DNA from: Mycobacterium intracellulare ATCC 13950
Lineage (GTDB): Bacteria; Actinomycetota; Actinomycetes; Mycobacteriales; Mycobacteriaceae
Direction: 5' to 3'
Length of the DNA: 64,000 bases
Assembly (NCBI RefSeq): GCF_000277125.1
Contig: NC_016946.1
Coordinates: forward strand, 2,170,001-2,234,000
Shown here: one piece after another, positions 8,794 to 18,982 of the stretch
How positions within the stretch are numbered: the stretch's first letter is position 1
Layout: each line of letters opens with the position of its first letter
Position numbers and translations under genes: made by a program
Notes under the pieces: generated by a model
Seen by the model: only the letters and a program-made list of their open reading frames with translations
What the model was told of the DNA's origin: nothing
Databases searched by the model: none

Positions 8794-11700
8794 TTCGGCT
8801 GGTCTCTGCAATTAACCTGATCGAAGTACGCAAGGGCCACCTCGAGATCTTCCCCGTCAAAGACTTCGATGCGGCTAAGGAGGTTTCCCTCGACCACGAT
8901 CACGTAGGTCAACCGCAATTCCGCGTCAAAACCATCTTGCGAGGTCATTTTCAGCACTTGAGTAGTGACGGTTCCGTATTCGGTGAGCTGATGCACGGCT
9001 TCGATGTAGGCGCTGGTATCCGAAGTGAGGTCCCACAGGGCACCGACGGATGTGGCCAGATCAACCCCCGCGATCGATACGAGCGATCGATGATCGATGT
9101 AAACCGGATCCGGCGTCGTCGCGGGAAGCTCGTGACGATTGAATTTGGCGTTAGCCCTTGAAGTCACCGACCAAGTGTGCGCGTACGCGGCCGCTTCGCC
9201 GGCGAGGTAACGCGCATCGAGTTCCTCGAAGGCAGCATCGATATCGTCGGCGTCGAAAAAGACGTGGGAGGCGATCCGCCCGTCGGTGTCAATTTCGGCG
9301 ATTCCCAGCAGCTCTACCGCAAATCCCTCCCGCCGGGAGTCGGGATTGAACGAGCGGACGCGGGCGAGCGAGAGGCGCTTTCCACGAGTCGCGATCACCG
9401 TCAAGGACACCTGCGCAAGGCCCTCGGCCAGTGCTCGCATATTTGCCATCACGGCATCGCGACCGTCCCAGAAGCCGACATTCACCACTCGACGTCGATC
9501 GTCGACGAAACTGTCCGGCGCCAAGATTTCGGCTATCGCCGCCCAATCGTGGGTGCTCGAGCGGTCAAAGAGTCGGTGTTCTGCGCGGCTTGCCGCGTTC
9601 TCCAGCTTCCGCGTCTGGCCGTGCAGCTCATCGAACCTGGCGAGCGCGGTGTCTAGGTCTGACTCGTCGAAAAGCTCACAGCGGTTGATCCGATCGCCTT
9701 CGAAAGTCATGACGTCGATTACCTGCCACTCGGCGTCGAGCCCTTCGGGCGAAGCCCCAGCCGCGACATGAGTGATCACCGCGCCAAGGCTGCTCAGGCG
9801 GTGCACGGCGGCAACGTAGAGGTAGGACTGCGGCGAAAGTTCCCACGCGACGGAGAGATATGCCGCCAGATCACCCGTGCCGATCGGCACCAGTCGTCGG
9901 TGATCAATGTTTACCCAATCTGATGTCGTCGCAGGGATTTTCCGCTGGTTCAGCGCCACAAAGGCTTCCGTCACCAGCGTCCAGGTGTGGGAGCGGGTGG
10001 AGGCCTCCCCGGCGAGGTATCGCGCATCGAGTTCGGCGATGGCCGCGTCGAGTTCGTCCGCGTCGAATACGACCCGCGCGACGACTCGGTTTTCGGTGTC
10101 GATCTCGACGAGGCCGAGCACCTCGCTGTGGAACGTGTCGGGCCCTTGCTCAGGGCCGAAGAAACGGGTGCGGCCAAGGAAAAGGCGGTCGCCCCGGGTC
10201 GCGATGACGTGTGATGTCATGCTCGCAATCCCGACGTCGGCCCACGCCCTCATATTGTCGATATCGACATCCCGGCCTAGTTGGACTCCCGCGCCCACTA
10301 CGCGACGACGATCGTCACTCGAAAAGTCGTCGGCCGTCATCTCGGCCATCGCACCCCAGTCGCGCGCCGCGAAGTGCGCCAGGAAGCGGTCGCTGACTTG
10401 GCTGGCCACATTGTGCAGCCGCGGTGCCTGCCGGTGCAGCTCATCGAACCTGGCGAGCGCGGCGTCGAGGTCGGGCTCGTCGAAGACCTCGACGCGGCGG
10501 TAGAGATCGCCGTCGGTTACGCCAACGACGACTGTCCGCCACTCGGCATCAAAGCCCTCCTCCGAAGTGCCGCGCGCAGTATGGGTCATGACCGCTCCCA
10601 GCTCATTCAGCCGATGCACCGCTTCGACGTAGACTTTGACGTCTGGCGTGAGGTCCCACAGGGCGGGAAGATAGCCCGTCAGATCCTCCCGCTCGGCTGT
10701 TAAGACCGCTCGATGGTCTATGAACTCTGAATCCGGTGTCATTGCGGGCAGTTCGTTTCGATTGACCGCGGCATAGGCTCGCGTGATGAACGACCACGTT
10801 CGCGCGTAAGGAGCGGCTTCGCCCGCGAGATAGCGGGCGTCGAGTTCGGCGACGGCGGAGTCGAAGTCGCCGGGGTCGAACGTGACGTAGGCTGCCATCT
10901 GGTTGTCGGAGTTGATCTCGACGACTCCGAGTTCCTCAGTGAGGACGCCGTCGAAGGCTTGGTCTGGTCCCGACGAACGGGTTTGGACGAGGGCGAGACA
11001 CGCGCCGCGGGTCGCAATGACTGTCGACGAAAAATCCGTGATACCGACCTCAGCGATAGCTTGCAGGTTCGCAATTTGCGTATCTCGACCGTGTAGGACC
11101 CCAGCGTTAACCACGTGCCGGCGATCGTCGTGCGAGACATTGTCGGCCAGTGTCGTCGCCAAGGAGTCCCAATCGCAGGCTGCGAAGTACGCAAAGAAGC
11201 GCTCCGCTATCTGGCTCGCAGCATTTTCCAGCCGCTGTGCCGGTCTGTTGAGGTGATCGAATCTCGCTAGCGCGACGTCGAGGTCTCCCTCATCGAAGAC
11301 TTCGCAGTGGTTGACCACGCCGTCCACCGCCACCAGAAGTACCATCCGCCACTCGGCATCGAAGCCTTCCCGCGAGGTGGCACGCGTCGCATGGCTGATG
11401 ACCGCCCCACGGTTGGTTAGCCGATGCACGGCCTCGATATAGATGCTGACATCTTGTTCGAGGTCCCATGCGGCATGGACGTAGTCAGTCAACTCGCCGG
11501 GGGCGACGGCTACAGCCCGCCGGTGGTCGATGTTGACCCAATCCGGCGTCGTCGCAATCCCTTCGCGCCGGTTGAAGGCGCCGTAGCCCTGCGTGATGGC
11601 CGACCATGCGTCTGCGTACGGTGCTGCCTCGTCGGCAAGATAGCGAGCGTCGAGTTCGTCTATGGCACCGTCGAAGTCGTCCAGGTCGTAGACGACGATC

Positions 11701-12485
11701 AACGTGAGTCGCTCGTCGGCGTCGATCTCGACGACATTGATCGCATCGTTTTGAATCGTTTCCGGGTCGCGGCCGGCCGCCCGCACCCGTGTGAGGGCGA
11801 GGCGCTCGCCGCGGATCGCCACGACGTCGGCCATCCCGATCGTGAACCCGAGGTCGGCGGCCACCTGCAGATCCTCGATCACGGATTCTCGGCTGCCTCG
11901 GTCCCCGGCATTCACGACCCGTCGGTGATCGGCGCCGGAAAGGCTTTCGGAGACAATGGTTCCTACGGCAGCCCAGTCGCGGGCGGCGAAGTGCGACCAG
12001 AAGCGTTCGTATACCCGCGTCGCGGCGTTCTCGAGCCGCGCCCGAGGATGTTCTGTCTCGAATCGGGCCTGCGTGGCATCGAGCTCGGCGACGGCTATGT
12101 CGACATCTTCGACGTCGAAAAACACATGCAGCGCAATTCGACCTTCCTGGTCGAGGCCGTATAGCTGAAGCCACTCGTCCCGCGGTGCCCCAGGGCTCTG
12201 GTCTGCAGGACCTACCTCTAACCGGGTGAGAGCCAGGCGCTCGCCACGCACGGCGACAACCACGTGGTGGTACCGCACTGGGGCCAATAATTCGCGGAGA
12301 CGTCTGGCTTCGCATTCCCATTCGTCATAAGGAAGATCATGACGGCCGAGGCCAACTATCTTCCGGCGGCTTTCACAGGTGACGACGGCTGCGACGTGCT
12401 GCCCGATCTCGTCCCAGGCTTCGCGATCGTAGGCGGCGTCTATCTGGCGAATCGCTCGCACGCAGGCGTTGTCGAGTTCGACGCG
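8790..12485 (-). repeat. Tandem coding repeat: nine NTF2-like modules (A0, then four A+B pairs)
   Basis: Residues 1277-2507 of the giant regulator consist of one divergent A module (1277-1423) followed by four A+B pairs of about 268-274 residues (roughly 813 bp each). The pairs begin near residues 1424, 1692, 1963 and 2234. A modules share DDRRRVVNAG, VIATRG.RL and ELDARYLAGEAAPY. B modules share TTPDWVNIDHR, YVEAVHRL, GFDAEWR and DLD.ALARFDELH. Within the array the modules resemble each other more than they resemble A0, as expected from successive segmental duplication. Confidence 0.85.
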
Positions 12486-15400
12486 TGGCGCTTCAGGTGC
12501 GGGCGCTATCGGTGGGGTAGGCACCTCACGCCTGCCGAGGACTTCCCGCGCCCTCTCCGCAAGCGCCGCAGCGCCTTTGCGCTCATACAGTTCGACCGCT
12601 TGCTCGGCGGCGGCCCGGGCCCCGGCCACGTCGCCTGCGGCCCCCAACACCGTTGCCAGCGTAAAACATGCGTCGCCGTGATCGACCAGGGCGTCCGTGC
12701 GCTCGGCCAGAGCGACCGCCTCTGAGGCGATCCGCCGGGCCCCGTCGTGGTCGTTGCCCCGCGCCAGCAAGTGCGCACGCAGGGTACGCCACGCGATCGA
12801 CGCCTTCAGCGCGTGCCCAGCGAGACGCTCGCTCTCCGAACACAATTCGTCTGCCTCGGATTCGCGCCCGAGTGCAAGGTATGCGCGGCCCAACAACGCG
12901 GCGGTCTCGGCAGTGTCGGCGTCCAGGCCCATGCGACGAAAGCCGTTGTAAGCCTTGCGCAGATGCGACTCGGCTGCGGCCGGATCGTCGACGATGAGCT
13001 CGACGATCCCGGCGAACTGCTCAACTTCCAATAGCGCATGACGCAAGCCGAGCTCGCTCACCGTGCGCCGGGCCGAGTCGATCATCCGACGGGCCGCCGC
13101 GGCGCGGCCGCGAAAGGCCTCCAACACGGCCTGGCATCGTGTCGAGGTGGCTTCGACGGCGGGGGAGTCGGTCGTGATCCGCAGCAGCCGCACCACGTCC
13201 AGGCACCGCCCGCCCGCACGGGGCACCGGGTTGGGGCCCCACAGCGCCGCGAGGGGAGCACCCGCCAAAACCGCGTTCACGCGGCGGTGTTCGCGCGCGC
13301 GACGCGCCGCGTTCAGCGCGTCGTCGAGGGCGCCCTCGCAGTCGGCGATCCGCCCGAGACGGGCGAGGCACCCAGCGCGGACGGTGTGCGCCGTGGCTTC
13401 TCCGGCGGCGTCGTCTTGTTCGGCGAGTTTGGCGGCAGCCGCGGCCAACGCGGCTTCGACCTCGTCCAACCGTTCGGGGTGGATCAGCATCGACAGCTGC
13501 CCGTCGAAGCATGTCGCCCATGCCGCCAACCGGGCCGACTCGACTGTGCTTGCCTGCAGTTGGGTGACCGCACCCGCCGCCGAGGACACATCGCCGGCGG
13601 CCAACAAAGCCTCGCAGCGCGCGACCAACAGCTCGGCGGTCTGGTCGTCGCGGTCGGGCAGCTCGTCGTCAAGTTCTTCCAGCGCGTGCAGGGCGCGGTG
13701 GTACAGGTCGGCCGCGCCCTCGTAGGCGAGACGTGACATCGCCTGGTCGGCCGCGCGCCGACAATAGAAAACCGCCTTGGCGGCGTTTCCGGCCCAGGCG
13801 CATTCGAAATAGTGGTGAGCAAGCTCGGCGAGCAACTCGTCGTCGGCGCCGGGCAGCGTCTCGAGCGTTGCGGCGATGCGCTGGTGTAATCGCATGCGCC
13901 GCACCGACGCCAGCTCGGCGAGCAGCGATTGCCGGACAATCGCGTGGTTGAACCGGTAGTTGCCACCGGGTTCTTCGATGACGATGCCCGCCCGGCGCGC
14001 TTCGTCGAACGCGTCGACGAGGTCGTCGCCGACCACCTGCTCGACCAGCTCCAGGGCGAACCGGCTGCCGACAACCGCCGCCGTGGCGAGGGCTTTGTTC
14101 GTCTCGGTCGGTAGCCGGGAAAGCCTGCGGCTCACGGCTTCTCGTACGCCCTGAGGAAGGGTGCTCTGGTCCCACACGCCGCCGCTCTCGTCGACGTGGC
14201 GCAAGGCCTCGATGAGGAAGAAGGGGTTACCGCCGGTGACCGACGCCAGCGCGTGCGCGAGTTCCTCGTCGTCGTAGCCGGCTTCGGTGACATAAGTGGT
14301 CACATCGTCCTCGTCGAGGCCGCCGAGGTTGAGCCGGTTGGCCGTGCCGTCGCGGTGCAGGTCGGCGAGCATCGCCGCCAAGGGGTGGGAGCGGTCGAGG
14401 TCGGTGCTGCGGTAGGTGCCGACGATCTGCACGCGGGCGTGGTCGCCGAAGCGCAGCAGGTGCCGCAGCAGGAGCAGCGTCGGCTTGGCCGCCCAGTGCA
14501 GGTCGTCGAGGATCAAGAGCACCGGTGCGCTCGCGGAGGCGATTTCGAGCAGGGCAACGGCGGCATCGAAGAGTGCGTATCGCTCGGTGTCGGGATCCGC
14601 GTGCGCCGGGGGAGCGAGGTCGGGCACCACATCGGCCAGCCCGGGCGCGAGCGGCAGCAACGCTTCGACGCCACGCAGTCCCCGCAGCCGCTCAGCGCCC
14701 ATACACGGCACGAGCGCACGCAGCGCTTCCGCGAACGGTTGATAGGGCGCTCCGAGGTCCTCGTCGCACCGGCCGTACAGCACGACCGCGCCCATTTCAT
14801 AGGCCCGCTGCGACCACTCACCGGCCAGGCGGGTCTTGCCGACGCCGGGTTCGCCGGCGATCAGCACCGTGCGCACGCCCCCCGTCAGTGCACCCTGCCA
14901 CGCCGACAGCAGGCCTTCGAGTTCGCGGCCCCGCCCGACGAACGGCCCGGGGCCGACGAGCACCGCCGGAAGCCCGGGGCGCTCCATCGGGGTTTCGGCC
15001 GCCGCCTGCTGCGGACGCCGCTCAGCGGTTTCCAGTCGCAACTCGAAAACGTGCTCGGGCCGTGCGAGATTCCGCAACTGGCGCATCCCCAGGTCGGTGA
15101 GCACCACGTCGTCGGCGAGCGAGTCGATGACGAGCTCGGCGGTCGCGCCCGAGCACAGGATCTGGCCACCCTCGGCCAGCGACCGCAGCCGCGCGACCCG
15201 GTTGACGGCCCGGCCGAAGTAGTCGCCGTCGCGAAGCTCGACCTCGCCGGTATGCAGCGCCACCCGGACGCGGATGGGTTGCCGCAGCGCCCAGGGTTCA
15301 TGAGCGATCGCGTCCTGCAACTCGACCGCTGCCGAGGCCGCCGCAGAAGGCCGTTCGAAAACCGAGAAGGTGGCATCGCCCTCGCCGCGCGTCTTGATCA

Positions 15401-16313
15401 GCCGACCGCCACGCGACGTGACCACGTGTTCGATCAGCTCGTCGTGTCGGGCGAGGGCCGCCGCCATGGCCCCGGCCTCGGCCTCCCAGGCGGCCGTCGA
15501 CCCCTCGATATCGGTGAGAAGGAACGTCACCGCGCGGGTCACCGACGGAACATGTTGTGCCACAGCAATGTCCAGGGACGAGTCCTGCGCGACGATCGCG
15601 GCCTCGAGCCGGCGAAGTTCCGGTCCGGGATCGACGCCGAGCTCGTCGGCAAGCAGCGCCCTTGCGCGTTGGTACGCGCCGAGGGCTTCGCCTTGCCGGC
15701 CGGCGCGGTAGAGGGCGAGCATCAGCTGGCCCCACCGCCTTTCGCGCAGCGGAGCGTCGGCAATCGCGGCCTCCAGATCGCCGATGACTTCCGCGGCGCG
15801 GCCCGTCGCCAGCAACGCGTCGGCTCGATCCTCCACCAGCGCGGCGTGGCCCTCCATCCACCGCGTTTTTTCGGACGTGCCGCGCCGGCCATCGGGAAGT
15901 TCGGGGATTCCGCGCCACAGCGCGAGGGCCTCGTCGAACCGGGCCACCGCTTGGCTCGTGTCGCCGGCGGCGGCGGCAGCGCGTCCCAGGCGGGTGGCCG
16001 TCTTGTATTGCGAGGCATCGACCTCGCTGTCGGCGAGGACCCAACCCGCGCCCTGTGTCAGGACGAAGCCGTCACCGAGCGTGCGGCGCAGCGCGGAGAT
16101 GTGGGTCTGCAGGGCTTTGTCAGCGGTGCGCGGCGGATCCTCGCCCCACAGCAACTCGACGAGGGTGTCGGCCGGCACGACGGAACCGTCGTGCAGTCCG
16201 AGCATGGTGAGGATGGCGCGAGGTTTCGCGCCCGGGATACCGACGGCCGCTCCGCCTCGCCGGACCTGGAGAGGGCCTAAAACCCCCAGTTCCACCGCTA
16301 AAAGGGTACTCAC
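8790..16313 (-). CDS. Giant SARP/BTAD regulator with adenylate-cyclase-like, AAA/TPR and nine NTF2-like modules
   Basis: The 2507-aa protein is built in this order. A winged-helix OmpR/SARP DNA-binding domain (about 1-95) is followed by a BTAD helical domain (about 97-243). A class III nucleotidyl cyclase domain (about 259-400) has metal Asp268 in TDIEGS, Asp313 in GEGDATF, and Asn371/Arg375 in AVNRVARL. An AAA/STAND ATPase has a P-loop GEPGVGKT at 487-494 and Walker B ILDDLHW near 601-607. A TPR-like region (about 800-1260) precedes nine tandem NTF2/SnoaL-like modules (1277-2507). The first half resembles mycobacterial cyclase-ATPase regulators and SARP activators. The ligand is unknown; the NTF2-like modules might bind a small hydrophobic effector (inference). 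GTG 16313 is used; GTG 16295 is also possible. It is divergent from the SpoIIE phosphatase and coupled to the S51-like gene. Confidence 0.88.
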   Translation of the reverse strand: MSTLLAVELGVLGPLQVRRGGAAVGIPGAKPRAILTMLGLHDGSVVPADTLVELLWGEDPPRTADKALQTHISALRRTLGDGFVLTQGAGWVLADSEVDASQYKTATRLGRAAAAAGDTSQAVARFDEALALWRGIPELPDGRRGTSEKTRWMEGHAALVEDRADALLATGRAAEVIGDLEAAIADAPLRERRWGQLMLALYRAGRQGEALGAYQRARALLADELGVDPGPELRRLEAAIVAQDSSLDIAVAQHVPSVTRAVTFLLTDIEGSTAAWEAEAGAMAAALARHDELIEHVVTSRGGRLIKTRGEGDATFSVFERPSAAASAAVELQDAIAHEPWALRQPIRVRVALHTGEVELRDGDYFGRAVNRVARLRSLAEGGQILCSGATAELVIDSLADDVVLTDLGMRQLRNLARPEHVFELRLETAERRPQQAAAETPMERPGLPAVLVGPGPFVGRGRELEGLLSAWQGALTGGVRTVLIAGEPGVGKTRLAGEWSQRAYEMGAVVLYGRCDEDLGAPYQPFAEALRALVPCMGAERLRGLRGVEALLPLAPGLADVVPDLAPPAHADPDTERYALFDAAVALLEIASASAPVLLILDDLHWAAKPTLLLLRHLLRFGDHARVQIVGTYRSTDLDRSHPLAAMLADLHRDGTANRLNLGGLDEDDVTTYVTEAGYDDEELAHALASVTGGNPFFLIEALRHVDESGGVWDQSTLPQGVREAVSRRLSRLPTETNKALATAAVVGSRFALELVEQVVGDDLVDAFDEARRAGIVIEEPGGNYRFNHAIVRQSLLAELASVRRMRLHQRIAATLETLPGADDELLAELAHHYFECAWAGNAAKAVFYCRRAADQAMSRLAYEGAADLYHRALHALEELDDELPDRDDQTAELLVARCEALLAAGDVSSAAGAVTQLQASTVESARLAAWATCFDGQLSMLIHPERLDEVEAALAAAAAKLAEQDDAAGEATAHTVRAGCLARLGRIADCEGALDDALNAARRAREHRRVNAVLAGAPLAALWGPNPVPRAGGRCLDVVRLLRITTDSPAVEATSTRCQAVLEAFRGRAAAARRMIDSARRTVSELGLRHALLEVEQFAGIVELIVDDPAAAESHLRKAYNGFRRMGLDADTAETAALLGRAYLALGRESEADELCSESERLAGHALKASIAWRTLRAHLLARGNDHDGARRIASEAVALAERTDALVDHGDACFTLATVLGAAGDVAGARAAAEQAVELYERKGAAALAERAREVLGRREVPTPPIAPAPEAPRVELDNACVRAIRQIDAAYDREAWDEIGQHVAAVVTCESRRKIVGLGRHDLPYDEWECEARRLRELLAPVRYHHVVVAVRGERLALTRLEVGPADQSPGAPRDEWLQLYGLDQEGRIALHVFFDVEDVDIAVAELDATQARFETEHPRARLENAATRVYERFWSHFAARDWAAVGTIVSESLSGADHRRVVNAGDRGSRESVIEDLQVAADLGFTIGMADVVAIRGERLALTRVRAAGRDPETIQNDAINVVEIDADERLTLIVVYDLDDFDGAIDELDARYLADEAAPYADAWSAITQGYGAFNRREGIATTPDWVNIDHRRAVAVAPGELTDYVHAAWDLEQDVSIYIEAVHRLTNRGAVISHATRATSREGFDAEWRMVLLVAVDGVVNHCEVFDEGDLDVALARFDHLNRPAQRLENAASQIAERFFAYFAACDWDSLATTLADNVSHDDRRHVVNAGVLHGRDTQIANLQAIAEVGITDFSSTVIATRGACLALVQTRSSGPDQAFDGVLTEELGVVEINSDNQMAAYVTFDPGDFDSAVAELDARYLAGEAAPYARTWSFITRAYAAVNRNELPAMTPDSEFIDHRAVLTAEREDLTGYLPALWDLTPDVKVYVEAVHRLNELGAVMTHTARGTSEEGFDAEWRTVVVGVTDGDLYRRVEVFDEPDLDAALARFDELHRQAPRLHNVASQVSDRFLAHFAARDWGAMAEMTADDFSSDDRRRVVGAGVQLGRDVDIDNMRAWADVGIASMTSHVIATRGDRLFLGRTRFFGPEQGPDTFHSEVLGLVEIDTENRVVARVVFDADELDAAIAELDARYLAGEASTRSHTWTLVTEAFVALNQRKIPATTSDWVNIDHRRLVPIGTGDLAAYLSVAWELSPQSYLYVAAVHRLSSLGAVITHVAAGASPEGLDAEWQVIDVMTFEGDRINRCELFDESDLDTALARFDELHGQTRKLENAASRAEHRLFDRSSTHDWAAIAEILAPDSFVDDRRRVVNVGFWDGRDAVMANMRALAEGLAQVSLTVIATRGKRLSLARVRSFNPDSRREGFAVELLGIAEIDTDGRIASHVFFDADDIDAAFEELDARYLAGEAAAYAHTWSVTSRANAKFNRHELPATTPDPVYIDHRSLVSIAGVDLATSVGALWDLTSDTSAYIEAVHQLTEYGTVTTQVLKMTSQDGFDAELRLTYVIVVEGNLLSRIEVFDGEDLEVALAYFDQVNCRDQPK

Positions 16314-16411
16314 CTTGCCTATCGTCGGCGGGGCAATTCAATACCCGGTCAAGATTCAGTAAAGGCCGCTGCGCCCGCGTGCCGGCAACCCCACGCACTA
16401 CCTTGGTGCCT

Positions 16412-18982
16412 ATGGACAGCGACCGGAGTGACTCCGCCTTCACCTGGCAGGGCCGGCGCGAACTGGTGGGCCAGATGCACGACCAGCTCGACGAGCTGGT
16501 GGCGGCGCGCGACCAGATGGAACAACTGGTGCAGGTCATCGTCGAACTGGGCTCCGATCTGGACCTGGACGTGACGCTGCACCGGGTCCTCAAAGCGGCG
16601 ATGGAGCTGACCGGCGCCCGCTACGCCGCCCTGGGCATCCGCGCCCCCGACGGCAGCCTCGTGTCCTTCGTGCACGCGGGCATCGACGGCGACGCAGCGC
16701 GACGGCTCGGCGACCTTCCGGTCGGCGACGGGCTGCGCGTCGACGATCTGAGCGCCGATCCGCAGACCGCCGGGCTGCCCGCACAGGACCCACCGTTGCG
16801 GGCGTTTCTGGGAATCCCGATCACCGTGCGGGCGGCCAACTTCGGCAACCTCTACCTGGCCGACGACCGGCCCGGGCGCGTCTTCACCGACTCGCAAGAG
16901 GGTGCCGTACGAGCGATGGCCACGGCGGCCGCCGCCGCCATCGACAACGCACGACTTTTCGAGCGCGAGCGTGAAACGGCGAAATGGACGACGGCCAGTC
17001 GTGAGATCACGACCGCGCTGCTGTCCGGCGACCCGCAGACGGGGCCGCTGCAGCTCATCGTGAACCGGGCGCTGGAGTTGGCCGGGGCCGAGCAGGCGAT
17101 CTTGCTGGTGCCCCGGGAGCCGGACTCGGTCGCCGACGAGGCCGACACGCTGGTGGTGGCCGCAACGGCGGGCCGCTATTCGTCGGAAGTGATCGGTCGG
17201 CAGGTACCGATGGAGGGCTCGACCACGGGCGGTGTGGCGCGACGCGGTCTGCCGCTGATCACCGATTCCTTCCAATACCCGATCGAGGGCTTCACCGATG
17301 TCGGTGAACGCCCGGCGATAGTCATCCCGCTCATCGCGGACGGCGCGGTGCTCGGTGTCATCGCCGTCGCGCGCGACCCGCGCCAGCCCCCGTTCGGCAA
17401 CGACTACCTCGACCTCGTCAGCGACTTCGCCCGGCACGCCGCGATCGCGTTGGCGCTGGCGGCGGGCCGCGAACACGCGCTCAATCAGGAACTGGCCCAA
17501 GCCGATACGGTCGAGGAAGCGGTCCACACCGCCGCCGAAGAGCTGCGCCGGCTGTGGCGGGCGCGCCGGGTCCTGGCCGTCACCTTTCCGGCGTACGGCT
17601 CGTCTACGGAGACGGCCTTCGGCGCGCCGCAGGTGGTGTCGGTGGGCGAGCCCGCGCAGTGGGCCGACCTGCCGTCCGACACCCAAGGGGCGCTCAGCTC
17701 GTTGCGGGACGGCGACTTACTCACCCCGACGACGACGCAGCCGGGGACGGCGGGCATCGCGCTGCAGCACCCCGAGGGCGTGCTCGTCGTCTGGATCGAC
17801 CTGGCCGAGCAACGCCCGTTCACCCTGGAGGACCAGACCTTGCTCACCGTGCTGGCCGGCCGCCTCGGCCAGGGTCTGCAGCGGGTGCACCAAGTCGACC
17901 AGCAGCGCGAAACCGCTCTGGCCCTGCAGCACGCGATCCTCGGCCCGGCCGATCTGCCCAGCGGATTCGCGGTGCGCTATCAGGCCGCCACGAGGCCGTT
18001 GCAAGTGGGCGGCGATTGGTACGACATCGTCGACCTCGAGGACGGGCGCATCGCGTTGGTTGTCGGCGACTGCGTCGGCCATGGCCTCGCCGCTGCCGCG
18101 GTGATGGGTCAGGTGCGCAGCGCCTGTCGTGCGCTATTGTTCGAAAACCCAAGCCCCGCTGCAGCTCTCGCGGGGTTGGATCGCTTCGCCGCGCGGCTGC
18201 CCGGCGCGCAATGCACCACCGCGGTGTGCGCGGTCCTGACCCCCGACACCGGTGAACTGGTCTACTCCAGCGCCGGGCACCCGCCGCCCATCCTGGTGCA
18301 CGGCGACGGCAGCACCCAATTGCTCGACGACGGCCACACCATTGCTTTGGGAATACGGGGGGACTGGTCGCGCCCGGAGGCCCGCGTGACCATACCGGCG
18401 CGCACGACCCTGCTGCTCTACACCGACGGGCTGGTCGAGCGTCGCCGCAGTCCACTGGATCGGGGCATATTTCGCGTCGCCGACGTCGCGCAGGACGCCC
18501 GAACGCTGGGACTGGAAGATCTGGCCAACCAGGTCATGACCCGCGTCGCGCCGCCGGGCGGGTACCAGGACGACGTCGTCCTGTTGCTCTACCGTCATCC
18601 GGCGCCGTTGGAGCTGAACTTCCCCGCCGATGTCAGCCAGCTCGCGCCCACCCGCAACGCCTTGCGTAAGTGGTTGGCCCGCGTCCGGGTGGGCCCCGAG
18701 GAGGCCTTGAACGTGCTGGTTGCCGCCGGGGAAGCGGTCGCCAACGCGATCGAGCACGGCCACCGGCACAGACCGGAGGGCCTCATTCGGCTCGGCGCGG
18801 TCGCGGTGGGCGATGAGGTGAAGTTGACGATCACGGACACCGGTTCGTGGAAGGCTCCGCAGCCGGCCTCCCATCATCGTCGTGGCCGGGGCATCCCGCT
18901 GATGCGAAGCCTGATGCACGACGTCGACATCCGACCGGCGCACGACGGAACCACCGTTCACCTATCGGCGCGGATCACCTGA
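16412..18982 (+). CDS. GAF-SpoIIE (PP2C) phosphatase with C-terminal HATPase domain
   Basis: The product has about 856 residues. N-terminal GAF-like sensor domains lie at roughly 50-190 and 200-360, with a third divergent one to about 500. A SpoIIE/RsbU-type PP2C phosphatase domain (about 505-727) shows GGDWYDIVDL, VVGDCVGHGLAAA, SSAGHPPPIL, LLYTDGLVERR and GYQDDVVLLLYR, keeping the metal-binding aspartates. A GHKL HATPase (about 731-856) has AVANAIEHG, DTGSW and GRGIPLM, typical of anti-sigma-factor kinases. Such proteins drive partner-switching control of alternative sigma factors. The next gene is the STAS antagonist, overlapping by one base (TGATG). ATG 16412 is chosen over GTG 16379. Confidence 0.9.
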   Translation: MDSDRSDSAFTWQGRRELVGQMHDQLDELVAARDQMEQLVQVIVELGSDLDLDVTLHRVLKAAMELTGARYAALGIRAPDGSLVSFVHAGIDGDAARRLGDLPVGDGLRVDDLSADPQTAGLPAQDPPLRAFLGIPITVRAANFGNLYLADDRPGRVFTDSQEGAVRAMATAAAAAIDNARLFERERETAKWTTASREITTALLSGDPQTGPLQLIVNRALELAGAEQAILLVPREPDSVADEADTLVVAATAGRYSSEVIGRQVPMEGSTTGGVARRGLPLITDSFQYPIEGFTDVGERPAIVIPLIADGAVLGVIAVARDPRQPPFGNDYLDLVSDFARHAAIALALAAGREHALNQELAQADTVEEAVHTAAEELRRLWRARRVLAVTFPAYGSSTETAFGAPQVVSVGEPAQWADLPSDTQGALSSLRDGDLLTPTTTQPGTAGIALQHPEGVLVVWIDLAEQRPFTLEDQTLLTVLAGRLGQGLQRVHQVDQQRETALALQHAILGPADLPSGFAVRYQAATRPLQVGGDWYDIVDLEDGRIALVVGDCVGHGLAAAAVMGQVRSACRALLFENPSPAAALAGLDRFAARLPGAQCTTAVCAVLTPDTGELVYSSAGHPPPILVHGDGSTQLLDDGHTIALGIRGDWSRPEARVTIPARTTLLLYTDGLVERRRSPLDRGIFRVADVAQDARTLGLEDLANQVMTRVAPPGGYQDDVVLLLYRHPAPLELNFPADVSQLAPTRNALRKWLARVRVGPEEALNVLVAAGEAVANAIEHGHRHRPEGLIRLGAVAVGDEVKLTITDTGSWKAPQPASHHRRGRGIPLMRSLMHDVDIRPAHDGTTVHLSARIT

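Noticed and set aside
14196..16280. Long plus-strand open frame (694 codons) opposite the giant regulator
   Set aside because: It is exactly antisense to the SARP, cyclase and ATPase domains, has no recognisable domain, and is low-complexity Arg/Gly/Val-rich as expected from high-GC codon bias.
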